Program-made: the position numbers and the translations under genes
Assembly: GCA_025548565.1 (NCBI GenBank)
Contig: JAJLPB010000015.1
Location: forward strand, 1-64,000
Direction of reading: 5' to 3'
DNA from: Rugamonas sp. A1-17
Lineage (GTDB): Bacteria; Pseudomonadota; Gammaproteobacteria; Burkholderiales; Burkholderiaceae_D
Length of the DNA: 64,000 bases
Part shown: positions 33,256 to 41,146 of the stretch, piece after piece
Layout of the letters: each line of letters begins with the position of its first letter
Numbering within the stretch: position 1 is the first letter of the stretch
Notes under the pieces: model-generated
The model's input: only the letters and a program-made list of their open reading frames with translations
The model's database searches: none
Told to the model about the DNA's origin: nothing

Positions 33256-35229
33256 TTATTGTGCGGGCTTGGCGGGGCGGATGATGGCGGCCCAGCCGCC
33301 GCCTGGCGCCAGCTGCATGGTCAGGCGGCTGGCGCGGGTGACGCTGGCGCTGCAGGCCTGCACGTCGGTGGCGAAGATGGCCGCGTTCGGGCCGTCCTCC
33401 ATGCTGTTCATCTGGTAGCTGCCTTCGCCGAGGAAGGACAGGTCGAGCGCCAGCTCGCGGCCGTCGGCGCCGGTCATCGCGCCCACGTACCAGGTGTCGC
33501 CGTGGCGGCGCGCCATGGCCACGTAATGGCCCAGGTCCGCGTGCAGTACGCGGCTTTCGTCCCACTCCACCGGCACCTGGCGGATGAAGGCCAGCGACGA
33601 CGGATTGGCGCGGTATTGCGACGGACTGTCGGCCAGCATCTGCAGCGGGCTTTCGTACACCACGTACATCGCCAGCTGGTGCGCGCGCGTGCCCTGGCTC
33701 ATCGGCCGGTCGAAGCTGGCCACGAAGTCCTTGCGGTGGGCGTTGCTCATGGCGCCCGGGGTGTAGTCCATCGGCCCGGCGAACATGCGGATGAAGGGAA
33801 TGGTCACGTCATGTTCCGGCGTCTGGCGGTCGGTCCACTTGTCGTTCTCCAGCCCCTTCACGCCTTCGAAGGTGAGCACGTTAGGCCAAGTGCGCTGCAG
33901 CCCGCTGGGCTTGAAGCTGCCGTGGAAGTCCACCAGCAGATGGCGCGCCGCCGCCTCGCGGGCCACGCGTTCGTAGTAGTTCACCATCCACTGGTCGGCG
34001 CGCTGCATGAAGTCGACCTTGATGCCGGCCGCGCCCCAGCGCGCGAACTGGTCCAGCGCCGGCTTCATTTGCGTGTCCAGCGTCTTCCACGACACCCACA
34101 GGATGATGCCCACGCCGCGCTCCTTCGCGTGTGCCATCAGCGCCGGCATGTCGATCGCCGGCTTGACCGCCAGCAGGTCGCCCAGCACATACCAGCCTTC
34201 GTCCATGATGATGTATTCGAGGCCGTTCTCCGCCGCGAAGTCGATGTAGTGGCGATAGGTGCGCGTGTCGATGCCGGACTTGAACGGCACGTTGTACAGG
34301 TGGTTGCCGTTGTACCAGTCCCACGCCACCTTGCCCGGCTTGATCCACTCCGTCTGCTTGAGTTCCTGGGCGCCGGCCAGCAGGTAGGGCATCTGGTTGG
34401 TCAGCAGGCCGCCGGCTTCGGCGGCGATGCCCAGGATGCGCCACGGGTAGGCGCGCGTGCCTTCGGTGCGCGCGATGTAGGGCGCCTCCTGCGTCACCGG
34501 CACGTTGCGGTCGTCGCGCGCGGTGTCGGCCAGCGCCACTTTCGGGAACACGGCGCGCAGGCCGTCCGCCTCGCCGTGCAGGTACATGCCGGGATAGTCG
34601 CGCAGACCGGATTCGGTGAGCACCAGATGGGCGCCGCCGCCGCCGCCGCGCACCAGCGCCGGCACGCCGACCAGCTTTCCGACCGCCTCGCTCACGGCCA
34701 GCGCCTGGTAATAGTGCTCGTTATGCGACTGCATGGACTTCTCCTGCGGCCAGTACAGCGTGTCCTGCGGCCGCACGTGCACGCCCGCCAGCTCGTCCTC
34801 CACCGTCACCTGGCCGGGCAGCTCGGTGCGGAAGCGGTAGGCGATGCCCTCGTCGTAGGCGCGCACCTCCAGCGTGTAGCCGCCGGCGAAGTCCAGCTTC
34901 AGCGCGTTGTAGTGGTCGCGCACCTCGCGCGACTTCTGCGCCACCACCGGCCGCACCGAGGTGTCGATGCTGTGGCGCTGCTGGTTGGTCAGGCGCGGAT
35001 GCTCGCCCAGCGTGCCGATGCCGCTCAGTTTGAGTCCGATGGGCGTGGGCAGCACCAGCTGGGTGTCGCGCAGGCTGACCGCGAGCGTGAGCTGCTCGCC
35101 GGTGGCGATGGTCACGCGCAGCTGGCGGTCGGGCGAGCTCAGTTCCAGCGGGGCGGCCGCGTGGCTGGCCAGCGGCGCGACGAGAAGCAGCGCGCCGGCC
35201 AGGCGGCGCGCGAGGGATGGATGGTTCAA
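33256..35229 (-). CDS. Glycoside hydrolase family 97, retaining alpha-galactosidase-like
   Basis: A 657-residue exported enzyme. TTG 35229 is chosen as start: GGAG lies 8 nt ahead and a signal peptide (NHPSLARRLAGALLLVAPLASHA) follows at once. Domains are the GH97 N-terminal beta-sandwich (about 28-270), a TIM barrel (about 280-560) with VAWDWYNGNHLYNVPF, GLEYIIMDEGWY and GIKVDFMQRADQWMVNYY, and a C-terminal beta domain. Asp406 in KVDFM fits the nucleophile of retaining GH97 alpha-galactosidases; Glu455 in LTFEGVKG is the likely acid/base. This argues against the inverting SusB-type mechanism. It probably acts on alpha-galactosides in the periplasm. Confidence 0.9.
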   Translation of the reverse strand: MNHPSLARRLAGALLLVAPLASHAAAPLELSSPDRQLRVTIATGEQLTLAVSLRDTQLVLPTPIGLKLSGIGTLGEHPRLTNQQRHSIDTSVRPVVAQKSREVRDHYNALKLDFAGGYTLEVRAYDEGIAYRFRTELPGQVTVEDELAGVHVRPQDTLYWPQEKSMQSHNEHYYQALAVSEAVGKLVGVPALVRGGGGGAHLVLTESGLRDYPGMYLHGEADGLRAVFPKVALADTARDDRNVPVTQEAPYIARTEGTRAYPWRILGIAAEAGGLLTNQMPYLLAGAQELKQTEWIKPGKVAWDWYNGNHLYNVPFKSGIDTRTYRHYIDFAAENGLEYIIMDEGWYVLGDLLAVKPAIDMPALMAHAKERGVGIILWVSWKTLDTQMKPALDQFARWGAAGIKVDFMQRADQWMVNYYERVAREAAARHLLVDFHGSFKPSGLQRTWPNVLTFEGVKGLENDKWTDRQTPEHDVTIPFIRMFAGPMDYTPGAMSNAHRKDFVASFDRPMSQGTRAHQLAMYVVYESPLQMLADSPSQYRANPSSLAFIRQVPVEWDESRVLHADLGHYVAMARRHGDTWYVGAMTGADGRELALDLSFLGEGSYQMNSMEDGPNAAIFATDVQACSASVTRASRLTMQLAPGGGWAAIIRPAKPAQ

Positions 35230-35293
35230 GGCGGGTCTCCGTAGGTGTTTGGGCCATGCTAATCGCGGCGGGCGGTAGCCGTCCATTCACCTT

Positions 35294-36259
35294 TTATGCT
35301 GCTGCCATGTCGAACGCGGTATGGCTGGCGATGGCCTGGTGGCGTATCGCCTGCAGCAGCAGCTCGGCGCCCGGCGACAGCAGGCGGTCGCGCCGGCGGA
35401 TGATGCCGAAGGGGTCCATCTGGCACGCCAGTTCGATCGGCAGCACCGCCAGCAGGCCCAGCTCCCGGTAGTGCCGCGCGACGTCGGCCGACATCACGTT
35501 GAGCGCGTCGCTCATCTGCAGCATGCTGGTGATCAGCACGATCTCGCTGGTGTCGACCACGTCGCTCGGCGGCTCCAGGCCGGCGTTGTGGAACAGCTGT
35601 TCGAAGCGCAGCCGCAGGATGCTGCCGGTCGGCGGCATGATCCACGGCGCCAGCGCCAGCTCGCGCAGGTTCAGGCGCGCGCGCCCGGCCAGCGGATGGC
35701 CGGCGCGCGCCACCACCACCACCGGCTCGGCGCCCAGCTCCTCGTACTGCAGGTCGGCGCTGTCCGGCTGGCTGGTCATGCGCGCCAGCAGGAAGTCGAA
35801 GGCGCCGCGCTGCAGGCGGTCCAGCAGCACGGTGCTCGATTCGATCTGCACGCCGATGCGCAGCTGCGGCGCGTGCTGCTTGACGCGCGTGATCGCCTGC
35901 GGCAGCAGCCGCATGGCCGGCGTCATGATGCTGCCGACGTCGACCTGGCCGGCCAGCCCGGACCTGAGCGCGACGATGTCCTCGTGCGCGCGCGCCAGGC
36001 TGGTGAGCGCCATGCGCGCGTGGCGTATCATGCTTTCGCCGTAGATGGTGGGCTCCATGCCGCGCGGCAGGCGCTCGAACAGCGCGATGCCCAGCATGTC
36101 CTCCAGCTCCTTGAGCTGCTTGGAGGCGGCCGGCTGGGTCATGCACAGCACCTCGGAGGCGCGGCTGAGCGTGCGCTCGTCGTCGAGCGCGATCAGCAGC
36201 AGCAACTGCCGGGTTTTGAGCCGCGCGCGCAGGAACCAGTTGGGGTTGGGCGCGTTCAT
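35294..36259 (-). CDS. LysR regulator of the glycosidase/TonB block
   Basis: A 321-residue LysR-type regulator. The winged helix spans about 14-75 (RLKTRQLLLLIALDDERTLSRASEVLCMTQPAASKQLKELEDMLGIALFERLPRGMEPT). The effector domain covers about 95-305. It resembles the GbpR type found next to sugar-use genes. It lies 64 nt upstream of the GH97 gene in the same direction, so it most likely controls that gene and perhaps the whole 27999-35229 block. The sensed sugar is not known. Confidence 0.9.
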   Translation of the reverse strand: MNAPNPNWFLRARLKTRQLLLLIALDDERTLSRASEVLCMTQPAASKQLKELEDMLGIALFERLPRGMEPTIYGESMIRHARMALTSLARAHEDIVALRSGLAGQVDVGSIMTPAMRLLPQAITRVKQHAPQLRIGVQIESSTVLLDRLQRGAFDFLLARMTSQPDSADLQYEELGAEPVVVVARAGHPLAGRARLNLRELALAPWIMPPTGSILRLRFEQLFHNAGLEPPSDVVDTSEIVLITSMLQMSDALNVMSADVARHYRELGLLAVLPIELACQMDPFGIIRRRDRLLSPGAELLLQAIRHQAIASHTAFDMAAA

Positions 36260-36408
36260 GCCGGCGCGCGCTTTGTCGATTTTGTCATGGCATCTCCCTT
36301 ATAGTTGTGAAAAAAAGTATAGGGGTGGGGCCATACCCGATCAATGACGCAATCGAGGGGATTGATAACGAAATCGGCATAGTCGCCGGCGTGGCGTCCA
36401 AATGCGAA

Positions 36409-36440
36409 AACGGCCCGGCCGAAAAATCGACCGGGCCGTT
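36409..36440 (-). terminator. Terminator of the 63-residue gene
   Basis: 10-bp perfect stem AACGGCCCGG (36409-36418) / CCGGGCCGTT (36431-36440). On the minus strand the stem is followed by TTTT-CGC. It lies 38 nt past the stop of the small gene at 36478. Confidence 0.75.
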
Positions 36441-36477
36441 CCGCATCCGGGCTCGCCATGCCAGGCGCCGCTTGTTG

Positions 36478-36669
36478 TTAGCGCGCCGGCTGTTCTCCGC
36501 GCAGCTTGTCCAGCATTTGCAAGGTCGTCGGCAGCAGGTTCATGATGCCGTGGTAGGCGCAGTATTCACAAAATGCTTCTTCCGGACTCATGGCGGTGAT
36601 GCTGGCGTCCGAGTGGCCGCGGCGGCGCAGTGCGCGTAAGCAGGCTGCGTCCATATTCCTGGCGTTCAT
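36478..36669 (-). CDS. Hypothetical small protein with Cys-x-x-Cys-like pair
   Basis: A 63-residue protein. Its middle is SDASITAMSPEEAFCEYCAYHGIMN, with C-E-Y-C and a nearby His that could bind a metal. The N-terminus is basic (RALRRRGH). AAAGGGAA lies ahead of ATG 36669 and its own terminator follows, so it is a genuine expressed unit. I do not recognise a named family; function unknown. Confidence 0.6.
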   Translation of the reverse strand: MNARNMDAACLRALRRRGHSDASITAMSPEEAFCEYCAYHGIMNLLPTTLQMLDKLRGEQPAR

Positions 36670-36784
36670 GCGCTGATTCCCTTTCGAATTGTATGGTTGG
36701 AGGGTGGTACCAGCGCAATTATATGCTCAAAATAGTGCCTTGTGGCAACTAAATTGGATTTTCTTAATTATTAAAAGCAATATG

Positions 36785-38041
36785 CTATGAGGCCGCCGGC
36801 TGCGGCACGGCGGCCGCCCGGGTGTCGCGGTGCAGCCGCCACAACAAGGCCAGGCCGACCAGCGAGGTGCCGACCATCACGTAGCCGACGTGATTGAAGT
36901 GCTGCAGCTGGCCGCCCGCGCTTTGCGTGACGATGTGGCCGGCCACCACCGAGGCCAGGCCGCCCGACAGCTGCTGCACCGAGGCGCTGATGGCGTTGAA
37001 CGAGCCGCGCTGGGTCTGCGCCGGCACCGTCGAGACGATGGCCTGGAACGGGATCATGCGCGAGAAGATGCCGATGAACATCACCGTGTTGATGACGATG
37101 AGTACCGGCAGCGAGGTCGGGCCCAGGTTGGTGTAGATCAGCACCATGGTGATGGTCAGCGCGGTGCCGAACATGAACACGCGGAACTTGCCGACCGCGT
37201 CGGCCACCTTGCCGATCAGCGGGCCGACGAAGATGGTGCACAGGCCGGTGATCAGGTAGACCGTCGGCAGGTGCTGCAGGTCGATGCCCAGGTTGTTGAC
37301 CACGTAGGCGCTGCTGAACGGCATCAGCATGAAGCCGCCGGTGGTCAGCAGCGCGGTGGTGGCGAAGGCCAGCAGGTAGCGCCGCTCGCTCACGGTGTGG
37401 AACAGGTGCATCCAGGCGCTGTGCTCCTGCGGCTTGCCCAGGTGGGCGTCGACCGGTTGCAGGCGCCACGCCACCAGCAGGCCGCCGGCCAGCCCGAGGG
37501 CGGCCATGGCGGTGAACGGCACGTGCCAGTTCCACTGGTTGGACAGGTAGATGCCGACCGGGATGCCCAGCACCTGGCTGGCGGCGAAGGCGGTCTGGAT
37601 CAGGCCCATGACGCGGCCGCGCTGTTGCGGCGCGAACAGGTCGGTGGCGATGGCCAGCACGACCGAGCCGATCACGCCGCCGAACAGGCCGGTGACGATG
37701 CGCGCGGCCAGCAGCGATTCGTAGCTTTGCGCCAGGCCGCACCACAGCGTGCCCAGCACGAAGCCGGCGTAGAAGAACAGCAGCAGCTTCTTGCGGTCGA
37801 AGCGGTCGGCGAAACCTGCCGTCAGCAGGCCGGAGGCGGCCGCGCTGAAGGCGTAGGCCGAGACCACCAGCCCGAATTGTTGGGGGCCGATGCGCAGGGC
37901 CGGCATGATGACCGCGCCCAGCGGCGACATCAGCATGAAATCGAGGATGACGGCGAACTGCAGGAAGGCCAGCATCGCCACCACGGTTTTTTGATAGCCG
38001 GTGAACGGCGTCGGTACGGGTTTGGGTACGTGTTTAGTCAT
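36785..38041 (-). CDS. MFS transporter, DHA1-like
   Basis: A 418-residue 12-helix major facilitator. Motif A is GFADRFDRKKLLLF in loop 2-3, and RIVTGLFGGVIGSVVLAIATDLF is motif-B-like. It fits the DHA1 sugar-efflux/drug-efflux group. Its start lies inside the end of the upstream 105-residue gene (8-nt overlap), which couples it to the ECF sigma factor operon at 38371. The substrate is unknown. Confidence 0.88.
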   Translation of the reverse strand: MTKHVPKPVPTPFTGYQKTVVAMLAFLQFAVILDFMLMSPLGAVIMPALRIGPQQFGLVVSAYAFSAAASGLLTAGFADRFDRKKLLLFFYAGFVLGTLWCGLAQSYESLLAARIVTGLFGGVIGSVVLAIATDLFAPQQRGRVMGLIQTAFAASQVLGIPVGIYLSNQWNWHVPFTAMAALGLAGGLLVAWRLQPVDAHLGKPQEHSAWMHLFHTVSERRYLLAFATTALLTTGGFMLMPFSSAYVVNNLGIDLQHLPTVYLITGLCTIFVGPLIGKVADAVGKFRVFMFGTALTITMVLIYTNLGPTSLPVLIVINTVMFIGIFSRMIPFQAIVSTVPAQTQRGSFNAISASVQQLSGGLASVVAGHIVTQSAGGQLQHFNHVGYVMVGTSLVGLALLWRLHRDTRAAAVPQPAAS

Positions 38042-38351
38042 GTGTCGGTTCTTTGTGGGGGCGGCAGTAGGCGCTGCGGTCCTTGTGGAATTGTGCGCGC
38101 TCTTCGGGCGTCATGGCCTGCCAGCGCTGCCAGCGTTCGCGCCCGCCGTGGAAGCCGCCGCCGTGCCGCCCGCGGAAGCCGCCGAACAGGATACGGCACA
38201 ATACCAGCAGGCCAAGCGCGCGCCAATAGTCGATTTGCATGCTGCCGGCGAACACCCCGGGCATGACCCAGTTCCACAGCATCATCACGACCCAGGCCAG
38301 CAAGGCCACCCCCAGCAGGATCATGGGCAGGAACAGCAGCTTTCTTTTCAT
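38034..38351 (-). CDS. Small membrane protein with CpxP-like MTPEER motif
   Basis: A 105-residue protein with two hydrophobic stretches (about 4-30 and 43-58), then a Gly/Arg/His-rich segment (FGGFRGRHGGGFHGGRERW) and QAMTPEERAQFHKDRSAYCR, which resembles the LTPEQR-type motif of CpxP/Spy-related proteins. AGGAG is well placed before ATG 38351. It sits between an ECF sigma gene and an MFS gene. It could take the place of an anti-sigma factor, but no anti-sigma domain is visible. Confidence 0.6.
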   Translation of the reverse strand: MKRKLLFLPMILLGVALLAWVVMMLWNWVMPGVFAGSMQIDYWRALGLLVLCRILFGGFRGRHGGGFHGGRERWQRWQAMTPEERAQFHKDRSAYCRPHKEPTHD

Positions 38352-38370
38352 TTCAGATTCTCCTTTCGTT

Positions 38371-38925
38371 TCATTCGTTGTCGTACAGGGTTTGCAAGCG
38401 CGTGCGCAGGTACAGGACCGCGTAGCGTTTGCGCGCCAACAGGGTGTTGATCGATACGCCGCTTTGCGCGGCCATTTCCTTGAAGCTCACGCCGTCCAGC
38501 TCGTGCGCGACGAACACCTCGCGCTGGTTGACCGGCAATTCCTCCAGCGCCGTTTGCAGTTCCTCCAGCAGCGTGGCGCGGGCGTAGGCGTCCTCCGGGC
38601 TGCCGTCCACCGACGGCAGCAGCAGATCCAGGCGGCAGTCGTCGCCCTCGTCGTCGCAGCCGAGGTCGTCGAGGCGCACTTCCTTTTTTTTGCGGAAGCG
38701 GTCGATGATGCGGTTGCGCGCCACCCGGAACAGCCAGGCGCTGGCCTGCTCGATCGGCTCCGGCAGGCGGTAGGCCTGGACGAATTCGTAGAACACGTCT
38801 TGCAGGATATCGTCGGCGTCGGTCGGGTCGCTGACGCGGCGCCGGATAAAATTCCCGAGGCGCGAGCGCTCGCGCAGCACGGTCGCGGCGATGTCCTGTT
38901 CGGTGGTTGAATTCGGTGGTGTCAT
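38371..38925 (-). CDS. ECF-type RNA polymerase sigma factor
   Basis: A 184-residue sigma factor. Region 2 lies at about 20-85 (RRRVSDPTDADDILQDVFYEFVQAYRL ... ASAWLFRVARNRIIDRFRKKK). A long acidic linker (EVRLDDLGCDDEGDDCRLDLLLPS) follows, then region 4 (about 120-178: LEELPVNQREVFVAHELDGVSFKEMAAQSGVSINTLLARKRYAVLYLRTRL). No zinc-binding or anti-sigma domain accompanies it. It heads an operon with the small membrane protein and MFS gene. The two-Cys linker could respond to redox, which is speculation. Confidence 0.92.
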   Translation of the reverse strand: MTPPNSTTEQDIAATVLRERSRLGNFIRRRVSDPTDADDILQDVFYEFVQAYRLPEPIEQASAWLFRVARNRIIDRFRKKKEVRLDDLGCDDEGDDCRLDLLLPSVDGSPEDAYARATLLEELQTALEELPVNQREVFVAHELDGVSFKEMAAQSGVSINTLLARKRYAVLYLRTRLQTLYDNE

Positions 38926-39009
38926 GTCGTTGTAGACGGTCCACGGCTGCGCTTATTGTGGCAAATTGCAAATAATTTCCATGCGGACGTTATACAGCAA
39001 TGCCGCGCC

Positions 39010-39834
39010 TCAGCGCGCGCCGGCGCGGATGTCCCACAGGGCGGCGGTGTAGCGCACCTGGTCGCCGTGCACGTAGGGCTCGAAGGCGGCGCGGGCCACG
39101 GCGGCCACTTGCTGGCGGGTGGACTCGCCGGCTGTTTGCAGCAGCCTGCCGACGGGGCCCATGTGGGTCATGTAGTGCAGCAGGTCCGGCTCGGGGAAGC
39201 TGCAGGCGACGTCGAGCGGCGCGATGTCGATGTCGCGCCAGCCGCTTTGCTCCAGCATGGTCCGCACGCGCTCGCGGTTGGCGAAGCCGAACTGGCCCGG
39301 CTCGTCCGGCACGCGCGCGGGCAGTTGGGGCAGCAGGGCGCTCGCGCTGCGCTCGGCGGCGGTCATGAAGGGATTGTCTTCCGGGGCGCGCCAGACGATG
39401 CAGCGCAGCGTGCCGCCGTCGCGCGTGGCCCGGCGCAGCGCGCTGAACGCGGCGGCCGGATCATCGAAGAACATCACGCCGAAGCGCGAGATGATGGCGT
39501 CGAAGCTGGCCGGTTCGAAGGCGTGGCGCTGGGCGTCGGCCTGGATAAAGGTGGCGCTGGATTGGGCTTGCGCGGCGCGGTCGCGGGCGGCGGTGATCAT
39601 CGGGCCGGAGATGTCGATGCCGGTGCAGCGGCGGTCCGCGCCCAGGCGGCGCGCGGCGGCCAGCGTGGTGGACCCGGTGCCGCAGCCCACGTCCAGCAGG
39701 CTTTGCGTGGCCGGCGGAATGGCTTGCATCAGCAGGTCTTCGATGGGCTGGAACATGTGGTCGAGCAGGGCTTGCGCGGCTACCCAGGTGTTGCCGCCGG
39801 TGCTATTCCATATTGTGCTTTGCTGCTGGTTCAT
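39010..39834 (-). CDS. SAM-dependent methyltransferase (class I)
   Basis: A 274-residue class I methyltransferase. Motif I is SLLDVGCGTGSTTLAAARRLG (about residues 44-64), the acidic residue after it is in CTGIDIS, and motif post-I/IV is RFGVMFFDDPAAAFSAL. It belongs to the methyltransferase 11/25 group acting on small molecules. It is divergent from a MerR regulator over a perfect 9-2-9 palindrome, so it is very likely regulated by it. The substrate is unknown. Confidence 0.85.
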   Translation of the reverse strand: MNQQQSTIWNSTGGNTWVAAQALLDHMFQPIEDLLMQAIPPATQSLLDVGCGTGSTTLAAARRLGADRRCTGIDISGPMITAARDRAAQAQSSATFIQADAQRHAFEPASFDAIISRFGVMFFDDPAAAFSALRRATRDGGTLRCIVWRAPEDNPFMTAAERSASALLPQLPARVPDEPGQFGFANRERVRTMLEQSGWRDIDIAPLDVACSFPEPDLLHYMTHMGPVGRLLQTAGESTRQQVAAVARAAFEPYVHGDQVRYTAALWDIRAGAR

Positions 39835-39882
39835 GGTTTCATCCTTTCGCTTGTCGTGGAAATACGGAAGTGCTACTGTGCC

Positions 39883-39902
39883 ACTTCAAGTCAACTTGAA
39901 GT
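39883..39902. promoter_or_regulatory. Perfect palindrome, MerR operator candidate
   Basis: ACTTCAAGT-CA-ACTTGAAGT, a perfect inverted repeat of 9-bp arms with a 2-bp spacer. It lies 6 nt before the MerR start at 39909 and 48 nt before the methyltransferase start at 39834. The size and shape suit a MerR dimer. Confidence 0.7.
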
Positions 39903-39908
39903 CAAGCG

Positions 39909-40301
39909 ATGGCGAGCATGGACATAGCTGAAGTGGTTCGGATATCGGGCACGCCCGCGTCCACGTTGCGATTCTACGAGGAAAAGGGGCTGATCGCATC
40001 GATCGGCAGGCACGGCTTGCGCCGCATCTTCGACGCGGGCGTGGTGGAGCGGCTGGCCCTGATCGCGTTGGGTCGCGCGTCCGGCTTCTCGCTCGACGAA
40101 ATCGCGGGCATGTTCGGCGCCGACGGCGATCTGCACATCGACCGCCACCTGCTGACCGCCAAGGCGGACGATTTGGACCGCACCATCAGGAAACTCACCA
40201 CCATGCGCGACGGCCTGCGGCACGCCGCCGTCTGCAAAGCCGCCAGCCACATGGAATGCCCGACGTTCCGCCGGATCTTGCGGATCACGGCCAGGAAGTA
40301 G
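39909..40301 (+). CDS. MerR family regulator
   Basis: A 130-residue MerR-type regulator. The N-terminal winged helix reads MDIAEVVRISGTPASTLRFYEEKGLIASIGRHGLRRIFD; a long dimerisation helix follows (ADDLDRTIRKLTTMRDGLRHA). The C-terminal part has VCKAASHMECPTFRRI with two Cys that may bind a metal or sense redox, as in SoxR/CueR relatives. Either ATG 39909 or ATG 39918 could be the start. It probably controls itself and the divergent methyltransferase through the palindrome at 39883. Confidence 0.88.
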   Translation: MASMDIAEVVRISGTPASTLRFYEEKGLIASIGRHGLRRIFDAGVVERLALIALGRASGFSLDEIAGMFGADGDLHIDRHLLTAKADDLDRTIRKLTTMRDGLRHAAVCKAASHMECPTFRRILRITARK

Positions 40302-40351
40302 GGAAGCTTTTGCTATACTGATTTTGACTTCATATGTCGGAGCGGTGAGCT

Positions 40352-40612
40352 ATGCCTACGATCAGCATCTTTTATGGCCTTGTGATCCAAATGTTTTTTC
40401 GTGATCACCTTCCGCCGCATTTCCATGTGAAGTATGGTGAATTCAAAGCCACTATCGATATTCGGAAGCAGGAACTGATGGGTGGCCGATTGCCTCCCAG
40501 GGCGCTCGGTCTGGTGTTGGACTGGACCGATTTGCATCAAGATGAATTATTGGAGAATTGGCGTCTTTGTGAATCGATGCAGACTCCTCATCCAATTTTG
40601 CCATTGGAGTAA
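40352..40612 (+). CDS. DUF4160 family protein
   Basis: An 86-residue protein with the DUF4160 signature: PTISIFYGLVIQMFFRDHLPPHFHVKYGEFKATIDI (two conserved His in PPHFHV) and LPPRALGLVLDWTDLHQDELLENW. It forms a pair with the DUF2442 gene that starts 5 nt later. Such pairs are widespread in mobile or accessory regions and have been proposed, without firm proof here, as toxin-antitoxin-like modules. Base composition is AT-richer than the neighbours. GGAGCGG precedes the ATG. Confidence 0.88.
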   Translation: MPTISIFYGLVIQMFFRDHLPPHFHVKYGEFKATIDIRKQELMGGRLPPRALGLVLDWTDLHQDELLENWRLCESMQTPHPILPLE

Positions 40613-40617
40613 TACGT

Positions 40618-40872
40618 ATGGAATGGGATGTCGTCGATATGAAGGTGCAGGATGGACATACTCTTTGGGTGCGGTTTAAGGACGGAGTTGAAGGAGTCGT
40701 CAGATTTAAACCGTCTGCTTTTCGAGGCGTCTTCGCACACCTGAGAGACCATGCACTGTTTGGTCAAGTGGCCGTGGTAGACGGTGTCGTTACTTGGCCT
40801 GGAGAACTTGATCTGGCACCGGATGCCATGCACGACGAGATCCAGCGTAAGGGGTGCTGGATTTTGTCCTGA
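40618..40872 (+). CDS. DUF2442 family protein
   Basis: An 84-residue DUF2442 protein (DVVDMKVQDGHTLWVRFKDGVEGVVRFKPS, then VTWPGELDLAPDAMHDEIQRKG). DUF2442 folds are small beta-rich domains and pair with DUF4160, as here, 5 nt apart on one transcript. One proposed role is antitoxin/DNA-binding partner. The pair is followed by the remnant of a FosA-like gene, which suggests a recombination-prone spot. Confidence 0.88.
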   Translation: MEWDVVDMKVQDGHTLWVRFKDGVEGVVRFKPSAFRGVFAHLRDHALFGQVAVVDGVVTWPGELDLAPDAMHDEIQRKGCWILS

Positions 40873-40933
40873 GTTATCAGTCGTAAGCAGCGGTATTTGC
40901 GCATCCAACAAAGGCTCAGGGATGGCGGGGTGA

Positions 40934-41071
40934 CTGAATCGCAGCGAAGGCGATTCGTTTTATTTCCTGGACCCGGACGGCCATCAATTGGAAGCGCACG
41001 TGGGCTCGTTGAGTTCCCGTCTGGCGGAGTGCCGAGCCAAGCCCAATAAGGGTATGCGATTCCTCGACTGA
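40934..41071 (+). pseudogene. 3' remnant of a FosA-like VOC gene
   Basis: A 45-codon stretch that reads GDSFYFLDPDGHQLEAHVG and ends RLAECRAKPNKGMRFLD before a stop at 41069-41071. This is the characteristic C-terminus of fosfomycin-resistance (FosA)/glyoxalase-like VOC proteins, including the metal-ligand Glu in LEAHVG. An in-frame stop lies at 40931 and no N-terminal part is present. The gene was therefore truncated, probably when the DUF4160/DUF2442 pair arrived. Confidence 0.75.
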
Positions 41072-41090
41072 GCATGGCTTTCAATGCAAA

Positions 41091-41124
41091 AAGCCCCCGC
41101 CGGCACTAGTGCAGGCGGGGGCTT
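41091..41124. terminator. Terminator of the rhlE-type gene (bidirectional shape)
   Basis: 11-bp perfect stem AAGCCCCCGCC (41091-41101) / GGCGGGGGCTT (41114-41124), followed by TTTTTGC on the minus strand and TCTTTAA on the plus strand. It is 23 nt beyond the helicase stop. Confidence 0.85.
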
Positions 41125-41146
41125 CTTTAATTCAGCGGACTACCGA

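Noticed and set aside
36256..36459. Small minus-strand frame beyond the 63-residue gene
   Set aside because: It spans the terminator stem and lacks a ribosome binding site.
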